64,000 nt of DNA, from assembly GCF_001411555.2 (NCBI RefSeq), contig NC_049910.1:33953250-34017249 (forward strand), read 5' to 3'. Both the position numbers and the translations under genes were made by a program. The notes under the pieces were generated by a model, which did no database searches, had not been told where the DNA came from, and worked only from the letters and a program-made list of their open reading frames with translations. Numbering within the stretch: position 1 is the stretch's first letter; each line of letters opens with the position of its first letter. This DNA is from Juglans regia. Lineage: Eukaryota; Streptophyta; Magnoliopsida; Fagales; Juglandaceae. This document shows positions 26,588 through 40,342 of the stretch, piece by piece.

Positions 26588-29500
26588 ATGGATATGACTG
26601 TGTTAAGTCTGTTGTTGTTGATGCAATTACCAAGAATATATTCCTCTGAGTTTTTCGAGTCAAAGGTTTGTTGTGGCGCTGATCACATAGCCTATTCATA
26701 TTCGAATGGTTGTGAACTGTTTTACATAAATGGAAATGCAGTCGACAAAGTTTTGTTCTGTGATGCCCTCCAAACTTATCGTGCAAATGGTTGCATATTT
26801 GAGGGATACCTCGGAAGTAATCAATGTGGATTGGAGTTTTCACCAGGTATGCACCAATATGAGTTGTCAGTTTCAATTCTGGTTTAAAAATGTAATCTGA
26901 TCGTTTTTAGTAAAATTCTACCGTTATAAAGCATTTCAGAATTTACAATTAAAATAGACAATCCTTTGTAAGTCTTACTGTTGTTGCAGCTTATTTGGCC
27001 TTTAAGATAGGAAGGAAACTTTTGCAAAAGGAGCTAAGGGAAAGATTAGCAATTGACACTCAGAGAAGTCATCTCAATAGTTCCAAATGGCTGTCATCCC
27101 CAAAAATAGCTGGCATGGCAACAACAGGAATTTTGGTTTTGTGTTGTATTTTCCTCTGTGCCTTCTTTCATAAGAAAAAAAAAGCAGCTTCCCACGCTGT
27201 TCTTGCTAAGGACCCATATTCAAGTGAGTACAACTTTTTAATATGAATCTTGCCATCTGTGTTAATAAAAAATTCTCCAACCATGAATTTCTATGGCTAA
27301 GCTTCCTAATGATACCATACTTTAAATTTGGATCCCTAGAAGCAAGAGTCAATAAAAGTTCTCAAGCCTGTACATTTCGACTATTTACAGTGTTTTGCAA
27401 TTATGGTATTCTTCTCCTGGTTGTCCTACTTTGCTAGCTTGCTCTGATGAAATGTTCTTGAATCATTTTAAGGCTATAGTTGAGTAATAAGTAGTTTTGT
27501 TCTTGCAGTAGATTCGGCTTCTTCTTCTGATGTGAATTCTGCTTCTGAAAAGATTCCTACCATGCCAGTACCACCTAGTCCTTCCAGATTCTCATTATCA
27601 CCAAAACTCACAAGACTTGGATCATTACACCTCAATTTTAGTCAGGTTGTCAAAGCGACAGGCAATTTCTCACCATCATCACGAATAGGTGAAGGATGCT
27701 TTGGAACTGTCTACAGAGCCCGACTAGAAGATGGCCAGGTGGTTGCCATAAAACGGGCAAAGAAGGTAGCATTGGTTCCTTTAAGTGCTGTTGAATATAC
27801 TTCTTATGCAACATCATTTGCAGTATGTAAGGAGTTTCACCTATAAAAGAAGGATGCTAGGAATTTCAAAGTTTATAATTAGTAGTAAAATTTACCTTCT
27901 GAGTAGTCAAGAAGAAATTGTTTGGAGCCTTTGAACTAATTAGTGTAGTAGAACATTATGATCAAGAAAAGTACCGCCGCATTTTGATCAGAACTATATA
28001 GCTGTCTCCAAAATATGGAGGAACTTGATATGGGCATAATATAAGGAGTAGGAATTATTTACCCTGATTAAGTAAAGGATAAAGAAGGAAACATCATTAG
28101 TGGAATATTCTGTGCATTTAGCATCTCCTTGGAACTTGACTGATGAATGGATAGTTCTTATTAAAATGAGATGCAACTTGCTCTCTCAAGCAAAATTGTG
28201 ACTTGTAGAAGCTAGTCAAGTTTTGCAAATGATGTCCTTGGACCTATCATGAAACCATCCGTCTTCCCTGTTTTCGTTTTATTAAAGAACAGAATAGGCA
28301 CAAAACTTTGGTACTCTTTGGTTGGCTGGAACAGAATAGGGTGGTTCCAACCAGAACATTGGTGGAAGATTTAAGTATGAACTGTAGTGCCTAATGGCCA
28401 ATGAAAAAGATTGATATCTTGTGCACATTGTGCCTAATAGACATGCAAAACTTGTTAAATTTCTCCATGCTAAAAGAGTCAGCTTCAGTAGTGTAAAAAT
28501 AGGATTTTCTATACAGTAGAATGCTTTTGTAACTTTATTTTTCGCCAAGGAATCTCAAGGTTGACTCCTTAACCTGGCATCTTTCATCAAGTTTGATCAA
28601 AATTTGCCTGGGACTTACCATAGAGGCTTTGGTATTTATTTCCATATGAAGATTGTAACTTCAGTGGAAATATTTTGGGATGGGCTCAGTCAGTTTTGGG
28701 TGTTGGGTGATGAGGGCCAATTATTCGGATTCTTTCATAATTTTGTAAGAGGCTCATGTTACCTTAAGCTCAAGTTGGGTTGAAATGCTTAAAGGAATTT
28801 CAGTCATAACATCTCATGTCATTTGCTCTATCTAATGATTCAAGTTATTCTGAAGTAGTTTTTTTTGTGTTAACATTTAACAATTATGCAGGAACTCTTT
28901 GTCAGTAGTGAAGTTGAACTTCTAGCCAAAATTGATCATCGAAATCTAGTCAAGTTGCTAGGTTATATCGACAGAGGAAATGAATGCCTTATCATCACAG
29001 AACATGTGCCAAACGGTACTCTAAGAGAACATTTGGATGGTAAGATTACTTCAATTATAAGATTGGCAAATATCTTAATCCAGATGACAACATTGGTTTT
29101 TTAACTGTTTTGTTGCTATTCAGGTCAGCGTGGGAAGATCCTGGATTTCAATCAGCGACTCGAAATTGCCATTGATATTGCTCATGGCCTAACTTATCTC
29201 CATCAATATGCAGGTGTCTTACTTTCCATTTGATTGACTTGTGTCTTGGAACATCTGATTATTAAGGCTAAATCAACTTTTATCCTCTTTTGTTGTTTTT
29301 TCTTTTGGTTTTTTTTTTTTTTTTTTTGTTGGGGGGGAATTGAATTTGGAATCTTACAACCAAGTTTGGACTTTATGTAGCATTCCGTATTTTTCCTGCT
29401 CTTTCTCCAACTTATCAACAAAGAAATTGAACGTAGCAGAATACTTTTGCCATAGACTATATTAGATTTCACAATTACCCCTTGTTTCAGTGTGGAGTGA

Positions 29501-31203
29501 AATATTCTAGGGGCTGTAATCCATGTATTAGATTGACAAGCCATGATTTCCACACAGCCAATGGTTTCTATTTGTACTGTAGACAACCAATGAGGTTGCT
29601 CATAGTCTCATATTTTGGAATCGTGATTGCATGAAACCTCATGCGACTTGAGCATATTCCTCTCTTCCTGAGCTGCCTTTTGGGTGCATGTCTCATTGTA
29701 GACTATCGAACACATTTCTATTCCGAATAAGCCCATAATGTTCTGCTTGTGATTTAGACATTTTCCCGTGTTAATGTAACATTGATATCCTATAGCCTAT
29801 GTCCTTTCTTTGCTTTTGTAATTCTAATTGAGCCCATCTTTCTCATTTTCCTATAGAGAAGCAAATTATCCATCGGGATGTGAAATCGTCCAACATCCTT
29901 CTTACAGAAAGCATGAGAGCCAAAGTGGCTGATTTTGGATTTGCAAGGCTTGGTCCAATGGAGTCTGATCAAACACACATTTCTACCAAAGTGAAAGGGA
30001 CAGTTGGCTACCTAGATCCTGAGTACATGAGGACCTATCAACTCACCACCAAGAGTGATGTCTACTCATTTGGGATTTTACTCATGGAGATTCTGACAGG
30101 CCACCGTCCTGTGGATATGAAAAGACCTGCTGAAGAGCGGGTGACACTTAGATGGGTAAGCTTGCTTTCCAATCCATTTGCAGATTCTTTGAAAAGAATT
30201 ATTTTGGGGCAATTGTGGCTGTTTATCAAGTACGATGGAACCTCATATTATACTCAGCAATGGGATAGCATTCAAAACAAGTGCAATGTATCCTTGACTA
30301 AAGTGAAAGGGACAAGGGCAAGTTATGTGCTTTGGAGGTGACTGAATTTTGTAAATTCAGCTGCACATGTGCTTGACAAGGGCAAGTTCTTTCTCCTCCC
30401 ACCTCCCATAGGTAGTCTAATCCTCACAAAGGGTCAGCCTTCCCCACAATCTTGCTTGCCCAGTTAAATCTATTCATGTTGACTGGAGCAAGACCTAAGC
30501 ATTGGGATAAGTATATAGTGTATTTATATTAGGAATCTTAATTGGTCCTACGATTATGATATGTCTGATGTTTGGTAGATTCTCTGGTAAGGATGAGAAC
30601 ATTCCTATAGACAAAACAATTATCACAGGCTTGTTTGGGTACAACATTTGGGCCTTAAGGTTTAGGGGAGAAATAATCCCAACATTGTTCAAACTTCAAA
30701 AGAATAATTTCCATCCTGGGTGAGGAAAAGTTAACTTTTGTTTGCACAGTGTTCATAGGCTATAGATAGTGACTGTCTAGATGGTGCCCTAGTTCATAAA
30801 AGATAGAGGTACACATGACTGCATGATTACTCAATCTTTTGTCCATTGATTTGGACCAATTCCATACAACCATCAATCCAAAGTGACTTTTTGGTTACTT
30901 TTGCTCAGTTATCTTTTACATGCAGATTAATGTTGCTGCTAAAATTCAACTATTTAAGCTCTCAGATCATTTGGATTCTATATTGTGCAGGCCATTAAGA
31001 AGTATAATGACGGAAGCGTAGTAGAATTGGCGGATCCTTTGATGGAGGAAGTCGTTGATTCTGAGATACTTACGAAAATATTTTCTTTGGCATTCCACTG
31101 TGCAGCACGTAGTCGAGATGATCGCCCGGACATGAAATCAGTGGGAGAGCAGTTGTGGGCAATAAGGGCAGAGTACCCTAAGAGTGCAAGGAGAGGGCAT
31201 TGA
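26588..31203 (+). CDS. Membrane-anchored CRCK3-like receptor kinase, 7 exons, 499 aa
   Basis: A Ser/Thr kinase of the calmodulin-binding receptor-like cytoplasmic kinase group, resembling Arabidopsis CRCK3, which acts in defence signalling. Exons: 26588-26846, 26990-27223, 27509-27765, 28892-29039, 29124-29213, 29857-30155, 30991-31203; total 1500 nt, all GT-AG and in frame. The N-terminus has a signal peptide ([14 protein letters not shown]), then a Cys-rich outer segment starting KVCCGADH, a transmembrane helix at about residues 127-146, and a basic stop-transfer HKKKK. The kinase domain starts at about 218 with GEGCFGTVY (225-233). It has catalytic Lys246, HRDVKSSN with Asp337, DFG at 355-357, and an activation segment [10 protein letters not shown]. 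All key residues are present, so it should be active. The start is the first ATG that gives the signal peptide. Convergent with the CLC-g gene. Confidence 0.92.
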
Positions 31204-31280
31204 CTGAAATCCGAGAGTTGGCATTTGTAAATCAGTTGTGTTGTCTTTAGCTTACACCATGAAGCAGATTTTTCCTACGA

Positions 31281-31286
31281 AATAAA
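31281..31286 (+). terminator. Candidate poly(A) signal of the CRCK gene
   Basis: AATAAA lies 78 nt after the stop codon in a T-rich 3' flank, the expected position for a plant near-upstream element. Confidence 0.5.
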
Positions 31287-31567
31287 CCTTACTTTGGAGC
31301 TTTTCTTAATTCCTTGCTTTACTCTGCATTCATGAACACATATGAAGACTTGTATTGTTTTCCAGCTTATCATTGTACTTGTAAAAGCATATGTAGTTGA
31401 TAAAAATAAAATAAAAATTTACGATGCTATTTTTTTAAAATAAAAATTTTCCTCTAATAATAATAATCATTTCATCACTCATATTATAAAAAAGGATGTG
31501 TGGCAGAGTTTACCAGTAATACAGGTTTTGCTAGAAAACTAACCAGCCATTATTGAACGAGAGATGC

Positions 31568-31730
31568 TACTCATCATTCTACACCACACATTTTACACAT
31601 TTTAAAATTATTTTATTTTATTCTTGTTAAATTAATTGAGTTGTTCTACTTATCATTCATACGCCACATACTTGTTATAGAAAAAATGAAAAAAAAAATA
31701 AAGTAGGTATGGTGTGTGGGGATTTATTGA
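31568..31730. mobile_element. Foldback MITE-like repeat
   Basis: The arm ACTCATCATTCTACACCACACA at the left (repeated in weaker form near 31650 as TCATTCATACGCCACATA) is answered by GGTATGGTGTGTGGGGAT near 31715. Arms resemble those at 23581-23774 and 63104-63242. The rest of 31287-33135 is AT-rich, with (TA)n at about 31820-31847 and no gene beyond the 3' UTRs of the two convergent genes. Confidence 0.45.
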
Positions 31731-31814
31731 ACAGCAATAGGGGAGAAATTAAAATAATTTTGGTATAAAAATTGCTATATTCGACTTTGGTGGTGATGCT
31801 ATTGTTCTGGCTCA

Positions 31815-31849
<35 letters not shown>

Positions 31850-33135
31850 AAGGACTGTAGTAGATGAATCATTTAGGTGTTTGGGGAGTTGGAATCACTT
31901 TTTTTATTTTTGTCTTTCGGCATATTGGGAGTACTTCTAAGTAAAGAGATTGCAGGTTGTTTTTGTGTTTGAAAACAATTTTTTTAATTTTTATAAATTG
32001 AAAAAAAAAAAAGTTCTCAGAATTAAGTTCACAATTTATTTGGGGTGGAACTATATGTATGATTAAAGTTGAAAGTACATGGATGAAAAAGTCCAAGATG
32101 AAAAATCAAAGAGTAATTTGTCTAATGATCAAGTCATGTGGACTATTTTAGTATTTAATTCAGGTTTAGGTTTTTTTATTTTTTTTTCCTGAATTTTATT
32201 ATCCTCAGTCACTTCGACTATTGTGTCACATTTTAAGTAACTTGTCCTTTTAACAGGTTCACCTAAAAAAGAAATGATAAGGAAAATAATTTATACGGTC
32301 TTAGAGTATAAGGGCCGTATATTTTTATTGAAAAAATAGTAAAAATTTAAGATTCATATGAAAAAATATTAACTCCATTTCCTTCAAAGGAAATACGTGA
32401 AATTTGCGTACCTTAAAATCGTATCTAACATTAATAGATAATTTAGGATGAAGAGTAGCTGAAAAAAAAAGTCTTGCTAAACATTGTAAATTACTGACAA
32501 TTTATGCATTCAAATTACTAATCTCTCAGATGGGCACGTGGAAATCGTCATTAACGGTAGGAGTTCAAGTGGAAGTTAAACAGGCAAAATTAATACACAC
32601 AACATCAGCATGAGTTGTCCATAGATATCTATCCATTGAACTGAAGACAAAACTAGAACATTTGCATTAGTTGTCTGTCTAGCATGTGCCCAAAAAGAAA
32701 ATAAATAAATAAATAAAAATACAGTGGCAGACAGGACTCCAGTAAGCTTAATCTGCTTAAACTCCTGTAGTTCCCCTGTATGGCAATATTTTAACTCTGT
32801 AGGGATCATTTTGCAAGCAATATTAGCAGTATAATTTATCATAGGAAAAGAAGTAGGATACCTGAACAATGCCCATAAACTCAACTGCTCAAAAGCTCTA
32901 GAAGACAACAATGCAAGAATTGTCACAACTAATGCTTCATCAAACAATAACCTTGCTCATTACATCATGTGATGTATCAAATATAGTAAGATAGTTAAAC
33001 ATGATTTGTCCTTGTCTGGTGACTCTCTTCTGCTCTTGATTTCATAAAAAAATGTTGGAAAAGAATAAAACAAAGCACTCCCCAAATGATTCTATGATCT
33101 GAGCAGATCCAAGAAGACTATTTACAAAAATATTG

Positions 33136-36100
33136 TTAAGCTTTGATACTCGCCGAGTTGCCCCAAAAGAGTTTTCTCAGAGATGGGAACCGGAATCTTA
33201 ATCTTTTCCACCTTCTCCTAACTAGTAGAGGGTGCAAACGTAATATGTGTTCTGCCATGAAATCATGCCTTGTCAATATGCCCACCACTGGAGATCTCTG
33301 CAATTGAAAAGCACCACATTTAGATGCAGATAGTAAGTGGGAAGAGTGTTTAATAGATAATGAAGAAGTGTTGTTCCTCAGGACCACACAAGCAATAGCA
33401 GCTACGAATTGTTCCAGTCATTACCACACGCCACATCAGCCAAAGCAGGGTTTGGTAAGGCCCATTAAATTGAATGAATAAAACGAGATGGAGAAATAGG
33501 AAACTAATGTGACAACCGCAAAAAAAACGGATTTTCTTAAAAAAAAAATACATAGCAAAGATATTTAAATCGCCAGAGGAAGACACGCAAACTTGAAAAT
33601 TACATTAGCAAAGATGTTTACTTTGGCAGAGGAAGACACAATCTAAGGCATAATGAGTTCAGGAAGACTCAAACTTTCTGCACCTTTCAGGGTAAGAGAA
33701 AATAATTGTCAAACTATTGAAACATGACATAAATCAAGTAGCATACGCTTGTTGAAAAAATAGTCCATAACTCAGGACGAAAGCATTAAAAGGAACTATG
33801 GTAAGAAATACAAGGCCAAGGCAACCAAGTATGCATACAATCATCAAATTATAATCTACAGGTGTCTCTGATCACCCTATCTCCCATGAAAGGTGTGAAA
33901 TTGGGAAAACAAGACTAGGCAGAATTACTTACACCAGAGAGCTTGGGTATCACCAGCAGGTGCCTTAAACCAACTTCTCGGAAAAGTATGAGAGCCTTTG
34001 CTAGTGACATTGTCTCCACAACAGTATAAGGTGAAGCGTTTGTAAAAGGATGTAAATCTATGAACATTTCCATCTCTTCCTCGGTCAATACTATATCTTC
34101 TATTTTGTCACCATTGCCTGAACCCCTCTTGGCAAAATCCCCCGCTGAAAACTGAATAGAGGCATCAATGCCTCCTGTGTCTCCTGTCAAGGCTGGAGTG
34201 GATAAAAAAGCTTTCTTCTTCAACAGTGTAACAAGGTGAGCTCGTAGGATTATACCAAACAAGATGGGGGATTCAGAAAGTGGAGGCTCGTCAATTACAG
34301 GGAAGCCATTGTGCCTTGTGGTTCGGAGAACATGTACTATATTACCAACCTTCTCAATGCCATGAAAGAGCTGAAGTGGGCCCGTGACTACATCACCTAC
34401 TGACAGCTGCCTCATATATGGCTCAGCATGAGTCTCAAGATAAGGGAAACCCTTGGCTTTCATTATAAGGTCATAGATACTGCCATTGAAACCATCAGCT
34501 ACAGTCTTGGAAACAAGAAGTACCACCATTATTAATGGCAGCAACAGTAGATTATTAGTCAATTCTAGGATAATTACACAGAGAGAAACTGTCATCCTCA
34601 TAGACCCACCAAGCAAGGAGGCAGCACCCAGCACAGCGTAAAGGCCATGGTTAAGATTTGATTTTGAACCAACTAACATTCCAACAAAACGCCCATAAGA
34701 TGCACCAGTAATAATAACAGGTACAAAGAGGCCAGCAGGAGCAACAATCCCATAGCTAAGAATGCTTGAGAAAAAGCAGGTAACAAAAAATATGAGAACT
34801 GAGGAGTATTGGAACTCATCATTGGTGTCTTTGCTAAAAAGATTTCTGATAGCATCGTCGTTTGTGTTAAAAATGAGGCTGGCAAGATCATTATAGTGAC
34901 CAGCAGGACATTGGAACTTCTTATAGTTACCAGAGCGGCCTATTGTAGGGCAGGCTTCAGATGTGTCAGTCGGACAAGGTTGGCACTTTGCAAGCCATGG
35001 TAATCCAAAAAGAAGACAGGATGTGAAAATGGAGATCAACCAAGCAAGGCAGATTTTGTAAGCAACGCTTTTCCTGAAAAAGTTGACACCTAAAAATTAT
35101 TTTGGTGAATATGTTTCCGGACTGTTTTTATAACAAAATAATTGTGCACACATCAGAAAACTAAACTGGGAGCTTACTCATAAATGAGATTGTATATTTT
35201 GAGAACCTTATCTAGAAGAAAACTATGTAAACTGCCCAATATGCCGCCAATAACTCCAAGGGCAAGCACAGGAGGTACATCCATAAGGTCATATGAAATA
35301 GTTTCCGAGTAGACATCGTACATTATCAAGCCCCCTGTACCAAAGAGCCCACATTTGCCACTATAGCAGAGATCGATGAAAGCACGGAGTACAATTGCAA
35401 CAACCGCTGTTGTAAAGAAAGATCTCCATAGAAGGGTACTTCTCCACCTGTTGAAACAGAACTGAATGCTTAGTATTTTATGGAATAAAGATGCTGCTCC
35501 TTTTCACCTGCATCACTACACATAAGTCAAATAAAAGATTGATATTTTGGCATCATTTAGGACATTGATGATGAGCCATGGCCAGCATGAGTGGAAAAAA
35601 AACCCGAACAATGCACTTGCTGCCAGCTTTATCATATTGTGAACACTGATTTATGCATGTGGACCAAAAAACAAGACAGATAAAAATTGCACCAAAAAGG
35701 GCCTACTTGCTTGCTACTAAAGCCTCTGTCTTACTAGGGAACCTTAGGGATGAAATCTGAGCTCCTCAAAGCCGCCAAGCCCCAAAAAAAAAAAAAGAAG
35801 AAGAAAAGAGAAAAAGGAAATCAGATTCGCTTATGCCATGACATTTTAAGAAGTCATGATATGATAAATCATACCCTTGTTACATGTAACGTGGGAAAAG
35901 CTCCAGAGTATATATATTTGAAATGTTCAAGTATAAACACTTATTTCTATACATAAACAAATTAAAAAGAATTAAATTCCAAGCACTACCATACAATTGT
36001 AAAATTTCTGGTTTTGAACTGGATCCAATCACCACAAGCAAACTTGAGATATATTAAATTATGATGATGGATAGAACACGAGAGATCAGCTAAATCTGTT

Positions 36101-37792
36101 CAACTTACCAAGATGCCATCTCTTCAAGAGCAAACAGTACACCACCAACAGGGGCATGGAAAGCAGCAGCAATTCCAGCTGCTGATCCACATGTTACAAG
36201 ATCTCGTCGGTCTCGGTCGTTCTTGAAAAAGCGTAACCACTTCCATGTTAAACCAAATTTCTTTGACCCACCTTGACCAAGCAACGATGCAATACACGCG
36301 CCAGTATGGACCATAGGCCCTGCCTTTCCCACGAGAAGAGATGATGACACCGCAGAAATGCTTCCGACTATCTGTTCGCAGACAAAAATTAGAGACCTGC
36401 CCTTTTCCAAAACAAGGACTGAATGCTTTTTTGTAAGATAAATATTGAGCAAGGCAGAGTCAATGTCTTAGAAGTCACTCCACGAGTTCAACAGAAAATT
36501 GGGAATCAAACCGCACGGCTGCAGAGATTGTAGTAGGAGACTAAATTCAACAAACACATGCACATTACATCCTTTGCCCAAGGAATGCCTTCTATGTGCA
36601 AGTTTAAAGGTCTAAACTCTAAATATTTGAGGTATTTCATCGTGGTCAACACCTCAAGCACCGGTGGATAACATAAGATGAGCATTGGGTAGATGTTTCT
36701 CGTCTCTTTTGTAGATTCCGGAAGGAAAATTTCGTGTTTTTTAATCTTACGGAGTAGCTGGTTCAAGAAATCCGGCAAAAATACCTCGACATGCGTTTAG
36801 CAGAAAGAAAACTGGAGCTTTATGTTTTTCTTTTATAGTAAAAAATAAAGCTATGCCTCCGGTCTTTTCGGAAAGGAAAACAAACCAGCCAAAGAATCCA
36901 AAGTACTTAATAACAATCCGAGAAACAGAAAAATTCCATACCTTAACAACCAAAGTCCGTACGGAAAATATTTCGGGCGCATCCACGCCATTCAGGTATG
37001 CTTTCACTTCCGGAATACCGGAACCGGCAGCCGCCGGCGCTATAAAAGCCGTAATCATAGATGCAAACAAAGCCAGAAGCAAATTAGACACCGAAAATAC
37101 AAGAAATGCCATCCCATACCTGCCACGACATTTCACAATCCCGTCAATAGTTTCCCCCAAAACTCGATAAAACAATACAACACAACACAAAAAGAGAGAA
37201 GAGACCCAGTATCATTCTTTTTTGTTTTTTTGTTTTCTCTAGGAATACTGAACAGTTTCCACCGAATCAAACAGCATCAAAGCGGATAATTCAGAGTGAA
37301 ATTAAATAAAACCTGCTCTTCAACATCATGTTGGAGGTGACGACGAACTTGATGCCTGCGATGTTCTCGACGGCGAGGTTGTTGCAGAAGCCGACGAGGC
37401 CGACAATCAGACCGATGAGGAAGCACAAGAGCCACTTCATAAGCGTGTACTGGAATATCTGCATCTTTCCCCGGCTCCTCCAGTCCTGCTTGAATAGCTC
37501 GTTCTCGAATATCCTGTCATTTTTCATTTTCCAAAAAAAAAAAACGAAAAAAGAAAATCAATATTTTTTCACGCAATTCCGATTTGTACAGGAAGAAGGT
37601 CGTTGGAACACACTCGTAATCGAGGCTCTCGATGGGGCAGACATTGGAGCCGACAATGGCGACTTGGGAGGTGAAGTTTGGGGGGGAGAGTAAGGGAACG
37701 AAGACGGAGTCTTCCTGGTCGGCATTGAGCTCGGATGCGCTGGTGAGAATGATACTGGACATGCTTCCTGCTGTGATTCCATTGGACACCAT
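33136..37792 (-). CDS. CLC-g: CLC-g type chloride channel/transporter, 7 exons, 797 aa
   Basis: A vacuolar or endomembrane anion transporter of the plant CLC family. Exons in transcript order: 37792-37614, 37513-37313, 37119-36942, 36371-36109, 35447-35178, 35073-33933, 33297-33136; 2394 nt, all junctions GT-AG and in frame. The cytosolic N-terminus includes FTSQVAIVGSNVCPIESLDYE-like sequence, then the multi-helix CLC pore. Selectivity motif GSGIPE has Ser160, the chloride-type residue, not the proline of nitrate exchangers. The usual gating glutamate is alanine (GKAGP, Ala203), and the proton glutamate is kept (ALEE, Glu270). Two CBS domains follow, the second ending GILTRHDFMAEHIL. Ala203 is the known hallmark of CLC-g, which decides the call over CLC-c. 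His258 stands where relatives have Arg (AAFHAPVGG). An in-frame stop just upstream of the ATG supports the start. Confidence 0.93.
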
Positions 37793-40342
37793 CTAGTCCA
37801 AGAACACAGAGATGGAGAGGGAGTCAAGAAGCTAATTCAACCTCTCCTCTCGAGTTTTGCGAAGAAGATTGAAGTTGTTTGAAGCAGAACATTAATGTCA
37901 CGTTGCGTTGTCGGATGCCACGGGACCACAGCCGACGAATGTGCTTTAGAATTGAAAATATCTTATCATCATCAGTTACTATTATACACCTCATGTCTAA
38001 TAAATAATAATAAAATTATTCTCACTTCTTTTAAAAATAAAAAACTTATATATCTTATAAAAAAATAAATATAAAATATTAAAATAAATAATAACTAATA
38101 AATAAAATTCCTCTTTAAAATTTGTGTATCAATTTTAAAGATTTTGATAGGAAAAAAGATAAATACAGATAGATTTATTGTCTTTCTATAAATATTTTTT
38201 ATAAATAAATCTTTAAATTTTGATAATAATTTTAGAAAACTAGGTAGAAAAAATATTGAGACCGGAGAAGTTTGGATAATGAGTTGAATTAAAATGAAAA
38301 TTGAAAATTAAATAAAATATTTTTAAAATATTTTTTTTTAATATTTTGAAATTTAAAAAAAAATAAATTATTTATTATATTTTTTTATAAATTTAAAAAA
38401 GTTATAACCATGATCATATGAGTCTCAAAGAAGCCTCAAACTTCAAATTATGACATAAATTATGTTGAATAAAATTTTACCAATACAAAATAATGTGATG
38501 TTTTGAGTTTTGAGTTTTAAATAAATTATGGTACTCTTCTTTTACATATGTCATTTTTTTTATTTGCACAAATTTATTTGAAATATCTATTTTATACCTA
38601 TATTTTTTACTAAGACTTTTTTATTTAAATCTGATGCATAATATACACCATTTATTTCGTTCATATGATAAAATCTAATTTGATGACGAAATATAGCTCG
38701 TATAATTTTTAATTTTAATATAGATCTTTTGAATAAAAATTATATAATAATTTTAATGCATAAAATAAATTTATTAATTGACGTGATTTAATATGATAAA
38801 AATTTATTTTATTAAAAACATATAAATTATATAATAAGATAAAGTCATGTAAATTTATTAGTTTATTTTTTATAAATTTAATTTTTACTATTTAAACAAT
38901 AACCGTAAGTTACATAAAATCTAAAATAACACCTATCTGTAATTTGGGAAGAAGGTAATGCAGTGGAAATGGATAAGACCGGCAGGATAGAGGAGGTCCG
39001 AATTGAGTGACTCGCGGTTGACTAGCGCTGACAATTCATAATACTGGAGACAATGTTAGAGCATTATAAAGTATATTGGATAAGAACGGCAGGACACATC
39101 AATCCTTATTTAATTATTAAAATTTTATTAAAATTTAAAATAAAATATAATAATTAATTAATTTTTTAAAATTTTAAAATTTTAAAATTTTAAAATAAAA
39201 ATAATATTAAAAAATAATATTTTATTCAACTTTCATTTTATTTTATCTCATTTCATTATCAAACCAATAAGCCTTACATTTTATTTAGCTCATGAATATA
39301 ACCTATACACTTGCATCACTCGTAGGATGGGTTGCAGTTCGAATTTTTGAATTATTTTTGAGTTGTGTTAAGTTATGGATATTTGATTATATGAATCAAT
39401 CCGAATATAAATTGTCAAGGTAAATAAGTCAAATCTTTAAATCTTAACATAACTCATTTAAATAACGGGTCATATCGTGTTATTCGTTTAATAACTAATT
39501 AGAAATAGGTTGACATGACACAACTCATTTCAACCCGTTTCATATAAATGAGTTGAACTAATTCATATAACTTATTATAACCCATTTGACTTAATTAAAA
39601 TAATTTCATATAAAAATCAAAATTTATATTTATTAGCAGCCACAATTTCTAAAAAACCAATAAAACTATCTAACAACAAAAAATATCTCTATTTTTTAAA
39701 TTATAATTTATAATAAAACTAATATTACAAATCAAATAATAACATATATGAGCATAAATCTAGAATTATAATTTTCAATAGTAAAAATATAAGCATATTA
39801 AGATATCTAAATTTATAATCCAACAATAATAAAATTTTAATTTTAAAATAAAATTTAAAAGAGGTATTGCAGATTGAATTCGGGTTAAGTAGTTTGGTCT
39901 GTTATTATTTGTTTATTAATCTTGTCTTAATAGGCCAACCCATTTTAAGCTGAACCTATTTATATTAAACTCAAACCTGTTAATTTTATATCATGTTAAT
40001 GTTGGATTAACAGGTCGTGTCACATATTACTATACCTACTAATTGAGATCTCCTAAACCTTTTTTTTTTTAAGAGAAAACATATATTATTTATTATTTAA
40101 TGAGTAATGCTACATGTACATAGAATTTTACATACAATATTATATGTATTGAGTAAAAGACTCATTTTAACAGTTTTTCCTTTTTTAGCATAATTTTCAG
40201 CATATAAATAATAACACATGTCAGTATTTATTGTTCTGTAAGTAAAAATTATAAGTACAAATAATATTTTATTTATTTAATTACTATTTTTTGTTCCGAA
40301 GATACTGAACAAAAAAAAATTAAAATACATCACTTGTAAGTT
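37793..40342. other. Intergenic, AT-rich, no gene
   Basis: Next to 37792 lies about 130 nt of mixed composition that should hold the CLC-g 5' UTR and promoter. Beyond it the DNA is AT-rich. A GTTTGG/GAGATGAG-like MITE remnant sits at about 38270-38410. A stretch at about 39360-40020 repeats words such as AACCCGTT, AACTCATTT and ATGAGTTGAACTAATTCATA and looks like decayed transposon sequence. Confidence 0.5.

Noticed and set aside
36372..36452. Extension of CLC-g exon 4 upstream to an ATG at 36452
   Set aside because: The CAG acceptor at about 36372-36374 joins exon 3 in frame and gives the family sequence VVK-IVGSISAV. The upstream residues match nothing in the family.
36853..37170. 105-codon plus-strand open frame
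   Set aside because: Antisense to CLC-g exon 3 and its flanking intron, which code conserved transporter sequence.
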